Below the pieces are notes generated by a model. The model ran no database searches. It was not told where the DNA came from and worked only from the letters and a program-made list of their open reading frames with translations. 64,000 nt of DNA from Shewanella benthica (GTDB taxonomy: Bacteria > Pseudomonadota > Gammaproteobacteria > Enterobacterales > Shewanellaceae): contig JAKVHY010000019.1 of the NCBI GenBank assembly GCA_023284085.1, forward strand, positions 1-64,000, read 5' to 3'. The position numbers were made by a program, and so were the translations under genes. The first letter of the stretch is position 1. Each line of letters opens with the position of its first letter. Below, piece by piece: positions 10,301-19,847 of the stretch.

Positions 10301-11848
10301 CTAGGCACGCACCTTGGTTACATCGACATAGAGCTTTAATTTTTGGCCTGGCTGAATGTACTTAGATTTTTCTAATGCATTCCAACGAACCAAGTCATTG
10401 ATGCTGACTTTAAACTTTGAGGCTATGCGCGCCAATGAATCTCCGCTACGCACCGTGTAATGCACCTTGCGGGTGACGGATGAATTATTTTTACTGCCTG
10501 TCCAAATCGCTAATTTTTGGCCTATTTTAAGGGTATCTTTTGGTGCCATATTGTTCCAACGGGCTAACTGCGCGGTGTTAACTTTATGGGCTTTCGCAAT
10601 TTTCCAGAATGAGTCACCCGACTTAACGATATAATCGACTTTTTCGCTACCACGGCTAATATTTTGTTTTGATTTTACTCTTTGAGCTAGGCTAAGGGCG
10701 TATTGTTCAGGATCGTTTGCCGCTACCGGGATGAGTAGATAACGCCCAGCTATGATGGTATTGCCTTTAATGTCATTGACAGCACGAAGCGCCGCAGGTG
10801 TGGTGCGATAACGCTGGGCTATCAGGCCTAAACTATCGCCAGATTTAATCTGGTAGCGTTCCCAGTTCAACCTGTCGTCCGCTTTTGTATCTGCCATGGC
10901 TAATTTGAAATTTGCCACCTTGTCTACAGGCAACACTAGGTTGTGAGGGCCATTGGGTGCCGTTGCCCAACGGTTATATCCAGGATTGAGCTTATGTAAT
11001 GCGGATGTGGTCATATCGGCAAATCCGGCAGCGAGTGCAAGATCTATCTGACTACCCACATCGATCACTTGGATATTGGCTTGATTGTCTATGGGGTAGA
11101 GTTCTATCCCATACTTGTCCGCGTTCTTGATGACATCGGCTAATGCGAGAAGTTGAGGGACATAGCGCTGTGTTTCTGTCGGTAGCGCTAATGACCAAAA
11201 ATCGGTAGGTTTTCCTTTGCGCTTATTCTTCTTAACGGCGTTTATCACCCGTCCTTCACCTGTGTTGTATGCCGCGATGGCATAAAGCCAGTTACCATCC
11301 GTCTTCTTATACAGGTATTCGAGCATATCTAAGGCGGCAATGGTTGCGGCGGGAACGTCTCTGCGACCGTCATACCACCAATTCATCTGCAGACCGAAAT
11401 GTCTTGCCATGGGGGAAGTGAACTGCCACAAGCCTGATGCGGCGCCATGTGAATAGGCGAAAGGATCGAATGCACTCTCAACGATGGGAAGAAGGGCCAG
11501 TTCGATAGGCAGATCACGCTTCTCAATCTCTTCGACGATTAAATAGAGGAAAGGGGTGGCACGTTCCGATACTGTCTTGAGGTGTTGTGGGTGCTTGATG
11601 TACCAGTCACGATATTGCGTGACTAACTTTTGGTCTGGCACATCGAATGATAAACCCAGGCGGATCCTTTGCCAGACATCGGTGACTTCTGCAACTGCAA
11701 CTTTTGCTTCAATGACTTCTTCAGGCGAGATCATGGGTGGAATGGATATAGCTTGAGTATTGTGCTCTTCAGTGACTGACTGGTCGAATGACTGACAGCC
11801 TGAAAGCAGCACAATACTCCCTGCTAGGACAATGTTTTGTATGCGCAT
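10301..11848 (-). CDS. mltD: Membrane-bound lytic murein transglycosylase D
   Basis: A 515-residue lipoprotein that cleaves peptidoglycan glycan strands to 1,6-anhydro ends. The signal ends in LLSGC (Cys18). The SLT catalytic domain occupies about residues 100-260, with the catalytic glutamate in LPIVESAFDP and conserved ASGLWQFTSPMARHFGL and IAAYNTGEGRV. Three LysM glycan-binding repeats follow near residues 335-380, 405-450 and 465-510, each with a (K/R)SGDSxxxIA core. E. coli MltD has two LysM repeats, so this is a three-repeat version. It is followed on the same strand, upstream in transcription, by gloB, as in enterobacteria where the two genes are neighbours. Confidence 0.95.
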   Translation of the reverse strand: MRIQNIVLAGSIVLLSGCQSFDQSVTEEHNTQAISIPPMISPEEVIEAKVAVAEVTDVWQRIRLGLSFDVPDQKLVTQYRDWYIKHPQHLKTVSERATPFLYLIVEEIEKRDLPIELALLPIVESAFDPFAYSHGAASGLWQFTSPMARHFGLQMNWWYDGRRDVPAATIAALDMLEYLYKKTDGNWLYAIAAYNTGEGRVINAVKKNKRKGKPTDFWSLALPTETQRYVPQLLALADVIKNADKYGIELYPIDNQANIQVIDVGSQIDLALAAGFADMTTSALHKLNPGYNRWATAPNGPHNLVLPVDKVANFKLAMADTKADDRLNWERYQIKSGDSLGLIAQRYRTTPAALRAVNDIKGNTIIAGRYLLIPVAANDPEQYALSLAQRVKSKQNISRGSEKVDYIVKSGDSFWKIAKAHKVNTAQLARWNNMAPKDTLKIGQKLAIWTGSKNNSSVTRKVHYTVRSGDSLARIASKFKVSINDLVRWNALEKSKYIQPGQKLKLYVDVTKVRA

Positions 11849-11933
11849 CGAAAAATAATTCCTTAATTCTCTGTCCCTCTATGTTGAAACACTCGAAAGG
11901 GGACTTATTTAGCGCTGCATTGTAAGCTGTTTT

Positions 11934-12737
11934 TTAGAAATTGTCTTTCCATTGCCTTAGAAGGGCAAAGGTGTCCACAGGATCTGACGCATTTTGCATG
12001 AAATGTTGATTAACTGAGGCCTTAATCGTATCGGCATTGCAACGCAGAAAGGGATTGATGTTACGTTCTGTGGCTATGCTGGTTGGAATTGTTGCTACTT
12101 GCTTACTTCGCTTGTTCAGACAAAGCTCATGGTATTGGATTAGCTCGGGGTTAGTCGGCTCCACCGAGAGGGCAAAGTCCAGATTGGCTAAAGTATATTC
12201 ATGGGCGCAATAGACTCGGGTCTCAGCTGGAAGCCGGGATAATGTCATTAAAGAGTCGTGCATCTGCATAGGAGTACCTTCGAAGAGTCTGCCACACCCG
12301 CCGCTGAACAAGGTATCGCCACAAAAAAGTTCACCCGCCATCAAATAGCCTATATGGCCTAATGTATGTCCGGGCAAAGGAATAATATCGACCCTTAGTT
12401 TGAATTGTTTTAGCTTGATATGACTCTGAATATTCGTGGAGATGGGGTTATTGAGATGGGTAATGTTCTCACTATCGGGCCCATATACTTCAATCTGCTG
12501 CCCTGCATATGCTAACAGTTTAGCGATGCCGCCAGTGTGATCATGGTGGTGATGTGTTATTAAGATACCCGCGAGTTGTAATTGCTCCGTGTCCAGATAA
12601 TCGATGACGACTTGGGCATCACCCGGGTCGATGACGTACACCGACTGATTGCCAGCTTGTGCAATAATCCAGATATAATTATCATTGAATGCGGCTAATG
12701 GGGTGATTTTTAATTTCGAAGATTCAATTGCTTGCAT
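11934..12737 (-). CDS. gloB: Hydroxyacylglutathione hydrolase (glyoxalase II)
   Basis: A 267-residue metallo-beta-lactamase-fold enzyme that hydrolyses S-lactoylglutathione to lactate and glutathione, completing methylglyoxal detoxification. The dinuclear metal motif THHHHDHTGG is present at about residues 60-70, with further ligands in PLPGHTLGHIGY, LFCGDTLFSGGCGR and CAHEYT. The C-terminal glyoxalase II substrate domain is present (NPFLRCN and the DPVDTFALLRQWKDNF end). The length is slightly above the 251 of E. coli. It is divergent from the methyltransferase gene; the 182-base spacer probably holds both promoters. Confidence 0.95.
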   Translation of the reverse strand: MQAIESSKLKITPLAAFNDNYIWIIAQAGNQSVYVIDPGDAQVVIDYLDTEQLQLAGILITHHHHDHTGGIAKLLAYAGQQIEVYGPDSENITHLNNPISTNIQSHIKLKQFKLRVDIIPLPGHTLGHIGYLMAGELFCGDTLFSGGCGRLFEGTPMQMHDSLMTLSRLPAETRVYCAHEYTLANLDFALSVEPTNPELIQYHELCLNKRSKQVATIPTSIATERNINPFLRCNADTIKASVNQHFMQNASDPVDTFALLRQWKDNF

Positions 12738-12919
12738 ATGTGTCTCATCTTATCTGCTGTGAATTTGCACACTGAGGATAGCGCTTCAGTTAACCAAGTA
12801 AATTTATTGCGAAGTTTACAGATTCACGTTTTAATGGGGTTAATCACTCTATAATTATACCACTGCAGTTTAGCCAGGTATATTAGCCAGGGTCGCTGCA
12901 TCAACCAAGGGAGTACTGC

Positions 12920-13660
12920 TTGTTTAATGACATGAAGGAATTGGTACCTCGAACGTGGTCGCAATTGCCTAATGGAGAAAAGATCAAGGCGAGTGTTGAG
13001 CAAGAGCTTGAATCATGGTGGCCAAGAGTGTTTGGCTATCATATGTTAAGCCTTGGTCCCTTGAGCGCTGAACTAAAAATGCCTGGTCTGCCAATTGGCC
13101 GACAGTTCTCTTTATTCGATGGTGAAGGCGCTTCTATGCGCGCAGAGTTTAATGCGCTGCCCATACAGAACGGGGTCATCGATGCCGTCGTCATGAACAT
13201 GTTGCTCGAGTTTGAACATGACCCTTATAAGTTACTGCGTGAAACCGACAGAGTGCTAATATCCGGTGGATATCTATTTATTGTGGGGTTTAATCCTCTG
13301 AGTCCGGCTTTTATTGGTAAAGTCCTGCCCAAGTACCAAGATAAACTTCCCTGGTGTGGCCGGTTCTTTACACCATCTAGGGTCAAAGATTGGCTTGGGT
13401 TATTGGGTTACCAAGTGGTGGCCGATGAGCGCATCATTCACCATCATTTGCTGAGTGAAATACGCCAGCAAAGTATCTGGCAAAATGCACTCAAGGCCTG
13501 GTTGCCCGGAACGGGTAGTGTTTATCTGATTGTCGCTCGTAAGCTAGAGACGCCATTAACACCTATACACGAAAGGCAGAAAGTCCGTCAGCCTAATTGG
13601 ACTCAGGCGCCCACGGCGGGAAGAACCGCTTTAAAAAAAGACACCTTTAAACAGAAGTAA
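12920..13660 (+). CDS. YafS-like SAM-dependent methyltransferase
   Basis: A 246-residue class I methyltransferase-like protein. The start is TTG 12920: AAGGGAG lies six bases before it, while the next ATG (12932) is too far from any ribosome binding site. The core includes FDGEGASMRAEFNALPIQ, IDAVVMNMLLEFEHDPYKLLRE and VLISGGYLFIVGFNP, the acidic-loop, motif IV and post-IV segments of the Methyltransf_11 type. The glycine-rich SAM loop is weakly conserved. It sits between gloB and rnhA-dnaQ, the position of yafS in E. coli. The substrate is unknown. Confidence 0.82.
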   Translation: MFNDMKELVPRTWSQLPNGEKIKASVEQELESWWPRVFGYHMLSLGPLSAELKMPGLPIGRQFSLFDGEGASMRAEFNALPIQNGVIDAVVMNMLLEFEHDPYKLLRETDRVLISGGYLFIVGFNPLSPAFIGKVLPKYQDKLPWCGRFFTPSRVKDWLGLLGYQVVADERIIHHHLLSEIRQQSIWQNALKAWLPGTGSVYLIVARKLETPLTPIHERQKVRQPNWTQAPTAGRTALKKDTFKQK

Positions 13661-13670
13661 TAGAATTTAA

Positions 13671-14567
13671 ATGCGAATAACACTGAAACAATTATCAATA
13701 TTTGAAGCTGTCGCCCGAAGTGGCCAAGTTGCCAGAGCTGCCGATATGATGAACTTATCGGCCCCAGCGGCTTCTATGGCCCTGTCTGAATTAGAAAAGC
13801 AACTCGATGCCAGATTATTTGAGCGAGTCGGTAATCGATTAAGGTTGAACTCTCAGGGGAGCCTCTTGCTCCCTCTGGCTACCGAGGCATTACAGAAGGT
13901 AGAGCAGATTGAGCACCTGTTCTCTTCTCCGGAGGCGGAACTTAGCGGCACGTTAAATGTTAGCGCTAGCTCCACAATCGGTAATTATTTGATGGCAAAA
14001 AGTGCGGTGGCCTTCTGCCAGCAACATACCAGCGCCTACATAGATCTCGATATTGATAATACTCAAGCCGTCATAAAATCTGTGTTGGAGTTCAGAACTG
14101 AAGTCGGGTTTATCGAGGGACAGTGCCTCGATAGCCGTATTAAAGTGGAGGCTTGGCATAAGGATAACTTGCTCATTTTCTGTCACACGGCGCATCCTCT
14201 TGCGGGAAAACGGGTTAAACCTGTGGAATTACGTGGGCAACCTTGGGTGATGAGGGAAGAGGGCTCAGGTACCCGAGATTATTTTATCAGTGCGGCCAAT
14301 GCACTGGATATGCAGCCCATAGAAAGGTTCAGCTTCAGTACGCCAGATGCGATAAAACAAGCGGTCAAGCAAGGAGCCGGACTGGCCGTGCTGTCTGAAT
14401 TGACCCTTGAAAAAGAGCTGAGTCGCAAGGAGTTGGCTGTTATCGAGGTTGAAGGACTCGAGTTAACGAGACAGTTTTATCGCATCCATCATAAGAGCCG
14501 AAACTATACCCCGTTGTGCGATGCGTTTATCGCCTTCTGTACCAATTTTAATAACTTGTCGGCTTAG
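13671..14567 (+). CDS. LysR-family regulator, CysL/YeiE-like
   Basis: A 298-residue LysR-type regulator. The winged helix-turn-helix is at residues 1-60 (LKQLSIFEAVARSGQVARAA, LSAPAASMALSELEKQL). The effector domain has SASSTIGNYLMAK, EVGFIEGQ and PWVMREEGSGTR, a pattern close to the CysL-like branch whose members sense small anions or sulfur compounds. It starts ten bases after the methyltransferase gene and probably shares its transcript. Its 3' end faces rnhA with only 14 bases between. The target genes cannot be told from the sequence; LysR regulators often act on divergent neighbours, but none is present here. Confidence 0.88.
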   Translation: MRITLKQLSIFEAVARSGQVARAADMMNLSAPAASMALSELEKQLDARLFERVGNRLRLNSQGSLLLPLATEALQKVEQIEHLFSSPEAELSGTLNVSASSTIGNYLMAKSAVAFCQQHTSAYIDLDIDNTQAVIKSVLEFRTEVGFIEGQCLDSRIKVEAWHKDNLLIFCHTAHPLAGKRVKPVELRGQPWVMREEGSGTRDYFISAANALDMQPIERFSFSTPDAIKQAVKQGAGLAVLSELTLEKELSRKELAVIEVEGLELTRQFYRIHHKSRNYTPLCDAFIAFCTNFNNLSA

Positions 14568-14581
14568 CAATAAGGTCTGGC

Positions 14582-15049
14582 TTAAACCGGGTAACCTATA
14601 TCTTCCTGAGTCGGCTTGGCTTCGGCGGCCACTCTGGCTAAGGTGTCACAGCGTTCATTTTCTACATGACCTGCATGACCCTTAACCCAGAGCCACTCTA
14701 CCTCATGGGAGGCTGTGGCTGCATCTAAACGTTTCCAGAGATCGACATTCTTTACCGGTTGTTTAGCGGCAGTTAGCCAGCCCTTTTTCTTCCAACCGTG
14801 GATCCATTGAGTGATGCCTTGTCGCATGTATTGACTGTCACTGGTTAGCACGATTTTACAGGGCACTTTCAAGGCTTCCAATGCGATGATAGGCGCCAGT
14901 AATTCCATTCTGTTGTTGGTGGTTAACAGGAATCCGTCGGAGAGTTCTTTGACTTGTGATTTGTACTTCATCACCACCCCATAACCTCCGGGGCCTGGAT
15001 TTCCTAAACAGGATCCATCGGTAAATATAGAGAGCGGTTTTAACATCAA
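14582..15049 (-). CDS. rnhA: Ribonuclease HI
   Basis: A 155-residue enzyme that degrades the RNA strand of RNA-DNA hybrids. The catalytic acidic residues are visible: Asp in [15 protein letters not shown], Glu in NNRMELLA, Asp in TSDSQYM, and the last Asp in NERCDTLAR. The basic protrusion helix ([10 protein letters not shown]) is present, as in the E. coli enzyme. The length matches E. coli. It is divergent from dnaQ, the arrangement known in enterobacteria. The 64-base spacer must hold both promoters. Confidence 0.97.
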   Translation of the reverse strand: MMLKPLSIFTDGSCLGNPGPGGYGVVMKYKSQVKELSDGFLLTTNNRMELLAPIIALEALKVPCKIVLTSDSQYMRQGITQWIHGWKKKGWLTAAKQPVKNVDLWKRLDAATASHEVEWLWVKGHAGHVENERCDTLARVAAEAKPTQEDIGYPV

Positions 15050-15113
15050 GTTGTTACCATAGACAAATTAGTGGGCGAGTATACCCAAAAACTTAAGAAG
15101 TGTTAGCAAATTT

Positions 15114-15842
15114 ATGAACATAGTTTCTAGTGCAAAACGTCAAGTTATTCTCGATACCGAAACCACAGGTATGAACCAGGGCGCAGGTGCTATCTTTCTA
15201 GGACATAGAATCATAGAAATTGGTTGCGTCGAGGTGATTAACCGTCGTTTGACCGGTCGTCATTATCATGAATATATCAATCCACAACAGCCCATCGATG
15301 AAGAAGCCATCGCAGTCCATGGTATTTCCAACGAATATGTTGCTAATAAGCCAAAATTTGCCGAGATAGCACAGAGTTTTATCGAGTTTATTGATGGCGC
15401 CGAAGTGGTGGCCCATAACGCGTCGTTCGATATCAGTTTCATGGATCATGAGTTTGGTTTATTACAGCCAAAAGGACCTAAGACTGCCGATATCTGTGCC
15501 ATTCTGGATACTTTAGCGATTGCTAAATACTTGCATCCGGGTCAGAAAAACAATCTCGATGCCTTGTGTAAGCGTTATGGCATAGATAACTCTCGTCGCG
15601 AACTACACGGCGCATTATTAGATGCGGAGATCTTAGCCGATGTCTATCTGCTGATGACCGGTGGGCAGACTAAGTTTAATCTCTCAGGCGACAGCGGCGG
15701 CGAAGGTGCCGGTGGCATCATACGATTGAGTCAAGAACGCACAAAACTTAAAGTGATCGCGGCATCGGCCGATGAACTAGCTAAGCACGAAGCGCGTCTC
15801 GATATCGTGGCTAAGGGCGGACTCTGCGCCTGGCGTGATTAA
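15114..15842 (+). CDS. dnaQ: DNA polymerase III epsilon subunit (3'-5' proofreading exonuclease)
   Basis: A 242-residue DEDDh exonuclease. Exo I is DTETTG (Asp14, Glu16), Exo II is VAHNASFDISF and Exo III epsilon is HGALLDAEILADVY. The C-terminal tail, after a glycine-rich linker near residues 190-200, is the segment that binds the alpha polymerase subunit. It removes misincorporated bases during replication. It is divergent from rnhA with a very short shared promoter region. Confidence 0.97.
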   Translation: MNIVSSAKRQVILDTETTGMNQGAGAIFLGHRIIEIGCVEVINRRLTGRHYHEYINPQQPIDEEAIAVHGISNEYVANKPKFAEIAQSFIEFIDGAEVVAHNASFDISFMDHEFGLLQPKGPKTADICAILDTLAIAKYLHPGQKNNLDALCKRYGIDNSRRELHGALLDAEILADVYLLMTGGQTKFNLSGDSGGEGAGGIIRLSQERTKLKVIAASADELAKHEARLDIVAKGGLCAWRD

Positions 15843-15980
15843 GTCACTGGCACAGTGTGATATCAAATAGAGAATAAGGGCGTTTTCTTATTGGTCGCCC
15901 TATAAATAGCATAAGCACAAGGTATCCGACACTGTATATTCCAATTGCTAACTTCTTCGACGAGGACAGACGTCATCTTT

Positions 15981-17318
15981 ATGATCGCTAAACATTTAGT
16001 TACGAGCAAAAAAATATTAGTTGCGTTAGTCATTTTGCTAAGCACTGTGTTTTCTACATCTGTGTTGGCCGATGTTGTGCCTTCGAGTGAAGCCAGTGTA
16101 TTGAAGAATCGCTTCAGAATCGATCATATGGTTGATAGTCTCACCCTATTGGTTCAACGCCAATATGGCAGTTCGCCAGTCGTCATCGTCTTACCCGATG
16201 GCAGCAAGTGGTATGCGAGTCGGCACCCGAAAGAGGTGCAATGGGTCGATGGTATGAGCGGTGATATCGTGACCATACATAAGCCTATGCCTGGTCCATG
16301 GCAGCTCATAGGCAGAGTCGTAGAAGGCTCTAAGATTCAAAAATTCTCTAAACTGGGCATCAAGGTCGAAGCATTACCCCAACCCTTATTTCAAGGCGAA
16401 CGCTTAAAAGTGACGGCTCAGCTATTGGGAGATGAACAGCGTTTAAGAATGCCGGGGCTGGATTACTTAGTCGAATGGACCGCTCGTTTCATCAGTGAAC
16501 GTCTGCCTAGTGATGAAAATTTCGCTGCGGCTACTCTGGTCGTGGGCTCATATAAAGATTATGGCGAAGGTTTAGATGAACGGCCAAATGACGGCATTTT
16601 TACTGGAAAAATCAATTTAAATCAGCCATGGGGCCACTATACCTTTCAAGTCAAGGTACGTAACAATGTCTTTTCCAGAGAACGTCAGTTTAAGTTCATG
16701 TTATCACCTATACCGATTGAAATTGATGTTCTTGAACCTGAAGATCCTTTAGACGGGCGCTGGAAGCTATATGTAAAAGTCGATGAAGCTGTGGTGCAGT
16801 TATCCGAGACACATTTAGATTTTGAATTAGTCGGCCCAGCCGGACTTCAATTACCTATTTCATTAAGCGGATTAGAATCATCACAGAGTGAGATTATCCT
16901 TCCGGAAGTATCAGATTTTGGTAGCTATAGAATTAAAGGGATGGCTGCAACGACAACCTTAGGCGGACGAGAGATCGTATTAGCCTTACCTGAACGCTTC
17001 TTTAATTTAATCGAGCCTCCGAAACCGCCACCGACAGCCGAAGAGATGGCGGCCAGAGCGGCAAAAAAAGCGGCCATTGATGAAACTAAGGCCAAAGACG
17101 ATGCTATTTTCTGGATAATAACGATTAATGTCACGATATTGGTCTTGGGAAGTCTGGGGTTACTCATCTGGCGTAAGAGACGTAACTTGAAAGAGGCATT
17201 AGCCGCAACTCAAAAAAGACTAGATGAAGAGAAAGAGAAAGAGAAAGACTTAGGTCCGACATTAGATGAAATTGATCTGACCATGCCTGAAGATCTTCCT
17301 GAGGAGGGAAAAGGCTAG
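15981..17318 (+). CDS. TIGR03503-family membrane-anchored periplasmic protein
   Basis: A protein of about 445 residues known only as a conserved family in marine gammaproteobacteria. It has an N-terminal signal (ILVALVILLSTVFSTSVLA), a large beta-rich periplasmic part with VVIVLPDGSKWYA, GPWQLIGRV and DYGEGLDERPNDGIF, then one helix near residues 385-407 and a charged coiled tail rich in EEKEKEKD facing the cytoplasm. The GPWQLIG and NDGIF segments resemble vWFA-associated, choice-of-anchor type beta domains. ATG 15981 is chosen because the signal begins there; the upstream TTG 15945 lacks a ribosome binding site. Function unknown. Confidence 0.78.
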   Translation: MIAKHLVTSKKILVALVILLSTVFSTSVLADVVPSSEASVLKNRFRIDHMVDSLTLLVQRQYGSSPVVIVLPDGSKWYASRHPKEVQWVDGMSGDIVTIHKPMPGPWQLIGRVVEGSKIQKFSKLGIKVEALPQPLFQGERLKVTAQLLGDEQRLRMPGLDYLVEWTARFISERLPSDENFAAATLVVGSYKDYGEGLDERPNDGIFTGKINLNQPWGHYTFQVKVRNNVFSRERQFKFMLSPIPIEIDVLEPEDPLDGRWKLYVKVDEAVVQLSETHLDFELVGPAGLQLPISLSGLESSQSEIILPEVSDFGSYRIKGMAATTTLGGREIVLALPERFFNLIEPPKPPPTAEEMAARAAKKAAIDETKAKDDAIFWIITINVTILVLGSLGLLIWRKRRNLKEALAATQKRLDEEKEKEKDLGPTLDEIDLTMPEDLPEEGKG

Positions 17319-17340
17319 AGAGTTGTTTTTTTACCCCAGA

Positions 17341-17374
17341 AAAGCAGTAATTTATGCCTGGTTGCTGCTTTTTT
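17341..17374 (+). terminator. Rho-independent terminator after the TIGR03503 gene
   Basis: AAAGCAGTAA pairs with TTGCTGCTTT over 10 bp (one G-U) and is followed by TTTT, just after the stop codon. Confidence 0.85.
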
Positions 17375-17405
17375 AACTGATCAGTTTGTCTGTTTAAAAT
17401 AACTA

Positions 17406-17434
17406 TTGACGCGGCACGCTTGCCTACGTATTAT
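17406..17434 (+). promoter_or_regulatory. Sigma-70 promoter of the tRNA-Asp operon
   Basis: TTGACG (-35) and TATTAT (-10) are separated by exactly 17 bases. The bases after the -10 (CACCGC) form a GC-rich discriminator, the hallmark of stringently controlled stable-RNA promoters. Confidence 0.8.
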
Positions 17435-17450
17435 CACCGCAACTTGATGT

Positions 17451-17527
17451 GGAGCGGTAGTTCAGTTGGTTAGAATACCGGCCTGTCACGCCGGGGGTCG
17501 CGGGTTCGAGTCCCGTCCGCTCCGCCA
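17451..17527 (+). tRNA. tRNA-Asp (GUC), copy 1
   Basis: 77 bases including an encoded CCA end. The acceptor stem GGAGCGG pairs with CCGCTCC, the D-loop has AGTTGGTTAGA, the anticodon loop reads CTGTCAC with GTC at 17485-17487, and the T-arm GGGTTCGAGTCCC is standard. Confidence 0.98.
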
Positions 17528-17595
17528 ATCAAGTTACTAAATTTAGTTTAGTTGTTAGTGACATAGCAGCTAAGAGCCGCAAGGCCATAAGTTTA

Positions 17596-17672
17596 GGAGC
17601 GGTAGTTCAGTTGGTTAGAATACCGGCCTGTCACGCCGGGGGTCGCGGGTTCGAGTCCCGTCCGCTCCGCCA
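17596..17672 (+). tRNA. tRNA-Asp (GUC), copy 2
   Basis: Identical over all 77 bases to the copy 68 bases upstream, including CCA. Both must be cut from one precursor made from the promoter at 17406 and ended by the terminator directly downstream. Confidence 0.98.
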
Positions 17673-17680
17673 AACAACGA

Positions 17681-17709
17681 AGCCCTTGTCGAAAGACAAG
17701 GGCTTTTTT
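17681..17709 (+). terminator. Terminator of the tRNA-Asp operon
   Basis: AGCCCTTGTC-GAAA-GACAAGGGCT is a perfect 10-bp stem with a GNRA tetraloop, followed by TTTTT. Confidence 0.95.
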
Positions 17710-17909
17710 GTGCCTGTTACTTTCTTGAACATTCATTAATACGGAGTCGGTCGGGTTTTTAAACTGTATATTTAGATACAATCGCCGATTCGGTGCGGAG
17801 TTATACCGATTGATATTAATCAGTTTGAGAAGCAAAGCTTGGCCTATATTAGAGCTGCATAGGGACGTTTGTTATCTATACTGATAACACTATTTAAGGA
17901 TAAATATTT

Positions 17910-19769
17910 ATGGTTGAGCAGATCACTGCCATGCTAGGTTTGTTAGGTGTACTTTCACTCTTGTGTCAGTGGATCGGATGGAAGTTGCGCTTACCTGCCA
18001 TTTTGCCTCTCTTACTCTGTGGTCTCTTGCTGGGACCTGGGCTCAATATTCTCAATCCAGACGCCATTTTTGGTGATCTGCTATTTCCTATTATTTCATT
18101 AGGTGTTGCAGTCATATTGTTTGAAGGCGCGCTAACACTGAATTTTAAAGAGATCCAAGACCATGGCCGTATGGTGACCAACCTTGTGACGCTTGGCACC
18201 CTGATCACCTGGGCCTGTATCGCTACAGCAACACATTTTTTGATGGGTTTTCAATGGGAGATGGCTTTGCTGTTCGGCGCTTTGGTTGTCGTGACCGGGC
18301 CTACTGTGATTGTGCCTATGCTCAGAAGTATCAAGCCAAAATCTGAACTGGCTCGTATTTTGCGCTGGGAGGGCATAGTTATCGATCCTATCGGGGCACT
18401 CCTTGCCGTATTGATGTTTGAATACATAGCCTTCGCGGCAGATCCTACCGTTCATGTCTTACACGCCTTAGGCTACATGTTAGGGATAGGGGTAGGTTTA
18501 GGGTCGCTCACAGGTTATCTGGTGGGCATCATTATCAAGAAGCATCTCTTACCTCATTACCTGAAGAATGCCGGGGTGCTGACCATCATGCTGGGGGTAT
18601 TTGTTGGCTCGAATCTGATACAGGATGAGTCGGGACTATTAACGGTGACTGTGATGGGGGTCGTACTTGCTAATATGCGTGGCATAGATATCTCAGATAT
18701 TATCGAATTTAAGGAAACATTAACTGTACTGCTTATTTCGGCATTGTTTATCTTGTTGGCGGCTCGCCTCGACTCTAACGCACTGCTTAGCCTAGGTTGG
18801 CAAGGGATGGCATTATTAGCCGTGGTGATGTTTATCGCCAGACCTCTTAGTGTCTGGGCTTGCGGGATCGGGACATCACTAAAGCGCAATGATAAGTGGT
18901 TTCTGAGTTGGATGGCCCCTAGAGGCATAGTTGCAGCAGCAGTATCGTCTCTCTTTGCCATTAAGCTTGAAAGCTTAGGTGTCCCGGGAGCAGACCTTAT
19001 CGTACCTTTAGTCTTTTTAATCATCATAGGCACAGTTGTGCTGCAAAGCTTAACGGCCGGTGCTTGGGCGAAGTATTTAGGTGTGGGTGCGGGATCGTCT
19101 CAAGGCTTGCTTATTTTTGGCGCTTCGGCTTTTTCCAGAGAACTGGCAAAGGTACTTAAGTCTAAAAATATCACGGTGACTCTGGCTGATAATAATTGGG
19201 ACAATATTCGGCTGGCTAGGATGGATAATATTCCCGTGTACTTTGGTAATCCAACATCCGAACATGCCAGTAATTTTCTCGACATGACAGGGATTGGGCG
19301 TTTACTGGTGGTTTCTCCCTATCGTCAGCTCAATCCATTGGTGAGTTTCCACTATCAAGATGTGCTGGGAACCAATAAGGTCTATGGACTGAACAACAAC
19401 GAAGGGACGAGTGCCAGACATCAGCTGTCAGAGTCTTATCTCGCGCATTTATGCCTGTTCGGCAAGTCGGTATCCTATGCCAAACTCGCCAGTTTAATGT
19501 CTCAAGGCGCAGTGATTAAAAGTACCAATATCACCGACAGTTTCAGTTTCGAGGATTTCCTTGCCCGCTATGGCGAATGCGCCATGCCCTTGGTGTATAT
19601 TCAGGCCGGCAAGGTGAACATCTACACTGGCTCGGTCGTTCAGTTGGTGAGTGGCATCGAGTTAATTAGCTTGTTACCCCTAGAGTCGCAGCAGTTGGCC
19701 ACAGAGCATGCTCTTTTACTAGAGTCTGAAGCCGCTGAACAAGGTTCCCCGGAAGCATCTACAAACTAA
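17910..19769 (+). CDS. CPA1-family sodium/proton antiporter with nucleotide-binding-like tail
   Basis: A 619-residue transporter. Residues 1 to about 390 form some 12 membrane helices of the Na_H_Exchanger family; GVAVILFEGALTL, VVTGPTVIVPMLRS and ILRWEGIVIDPIGALLA are typical, and the last of these carries the ion-binding aspartate. Residues from about 395 form a soluble domain beginning GLLIFGASAFSRELAKVLK, a TrkA-N/RCK-like Rossmann motif, which may bind a nucleotide and gate transport. It should exchange Na+ or K+ for H+ in the inner membrane, fitting a marine host. It is monocistronic, with a hairpin shared with convergent fadE. Confidence 0.9.
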   Translation: MVEQITAMLGLLGVLSLLCQWIGWKLRLPAILPLLLCGLLLGPGLNILNPDAIFGDLLFPIISLGVAVILFEGALTLNFKEIQDHGRMVTNLVTLGTLITWACIATATHFLMGFQWEMALLFGALVVVTGPTVIVPMLRSIKPKSELARILRWEGIVIDPIGALLAVLMFEYIAFAADPTVHVLHALGYMLGIGVGLGSLTGYLVGIIIKKHLLPHYLKNAGVLTIMLGVFVGSNLIQDESGLLTVTVMGVVLANMRGIDISDIIEFKETLTVLLISALFILLAARLDSNALLSLGWQGMALLAVVMFIARPLSVWACGIGTSLKRNDKWFLSWMAPRGIVAAAVSSLFAIKLESLGVPGADLIVPLVFLIIIGTVVLQSLTAGAWAKYLGVGAGSSQGLLIFGASAFSRELAKVLKSKNITVTLADNNWDNIRLARMDNIPVYFGNPTSEHASNFLDMTGIGRLLVVSPYRQLNPLVSFHYQDVLGTNKVYGLNNNEGTSARHQLSESYLAHLCLFGKSVSYAKLASLMSQGAVIKSTNITDSFSFEDFLARYGECAMPLVYIQAGKVNIYTGSVVQLVSGIELISLLPLESQQLATEHALLLESEAAEQGSPEASTN

Positions 19770-19793
19770 GCTGTGGGTAAATCGAAGACATAA

Positions 19794-19817
19794 AGAAGGA
19801 GGCGTGAGCCTCCTTCT
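19794..19817. terminator. Terminator shared by the antiporter gene and fadE
   Basis: AGAAGGAGGC-GTGA-GCCTCCTTCT is a perfect 10-bp stem with a 4-base loop between convergent stops. The minus-strand side runs into TTTA. Confidence 0.85.
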
Positions 19818-19847
19818 GGTTATTGATTAAATTAAAATCTTGTGACG

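Noticed and set aside
17593..17835. 80-residue minus-strand ORF containing AERTGLEPATPGVTGRYSNQLNYRS-like sequence in part
   Set aside because: It is antisense to tRNA-Asp copy 2. This peptide is a well-known false annotation in many genomes arising from tRNA genes.
18557..19033. 158-residue minus-strand ORF within the antiporter gene
   Set aside because: The plus-strand frame has clear transporter signatures; the antisense frame shows no recognisable features.
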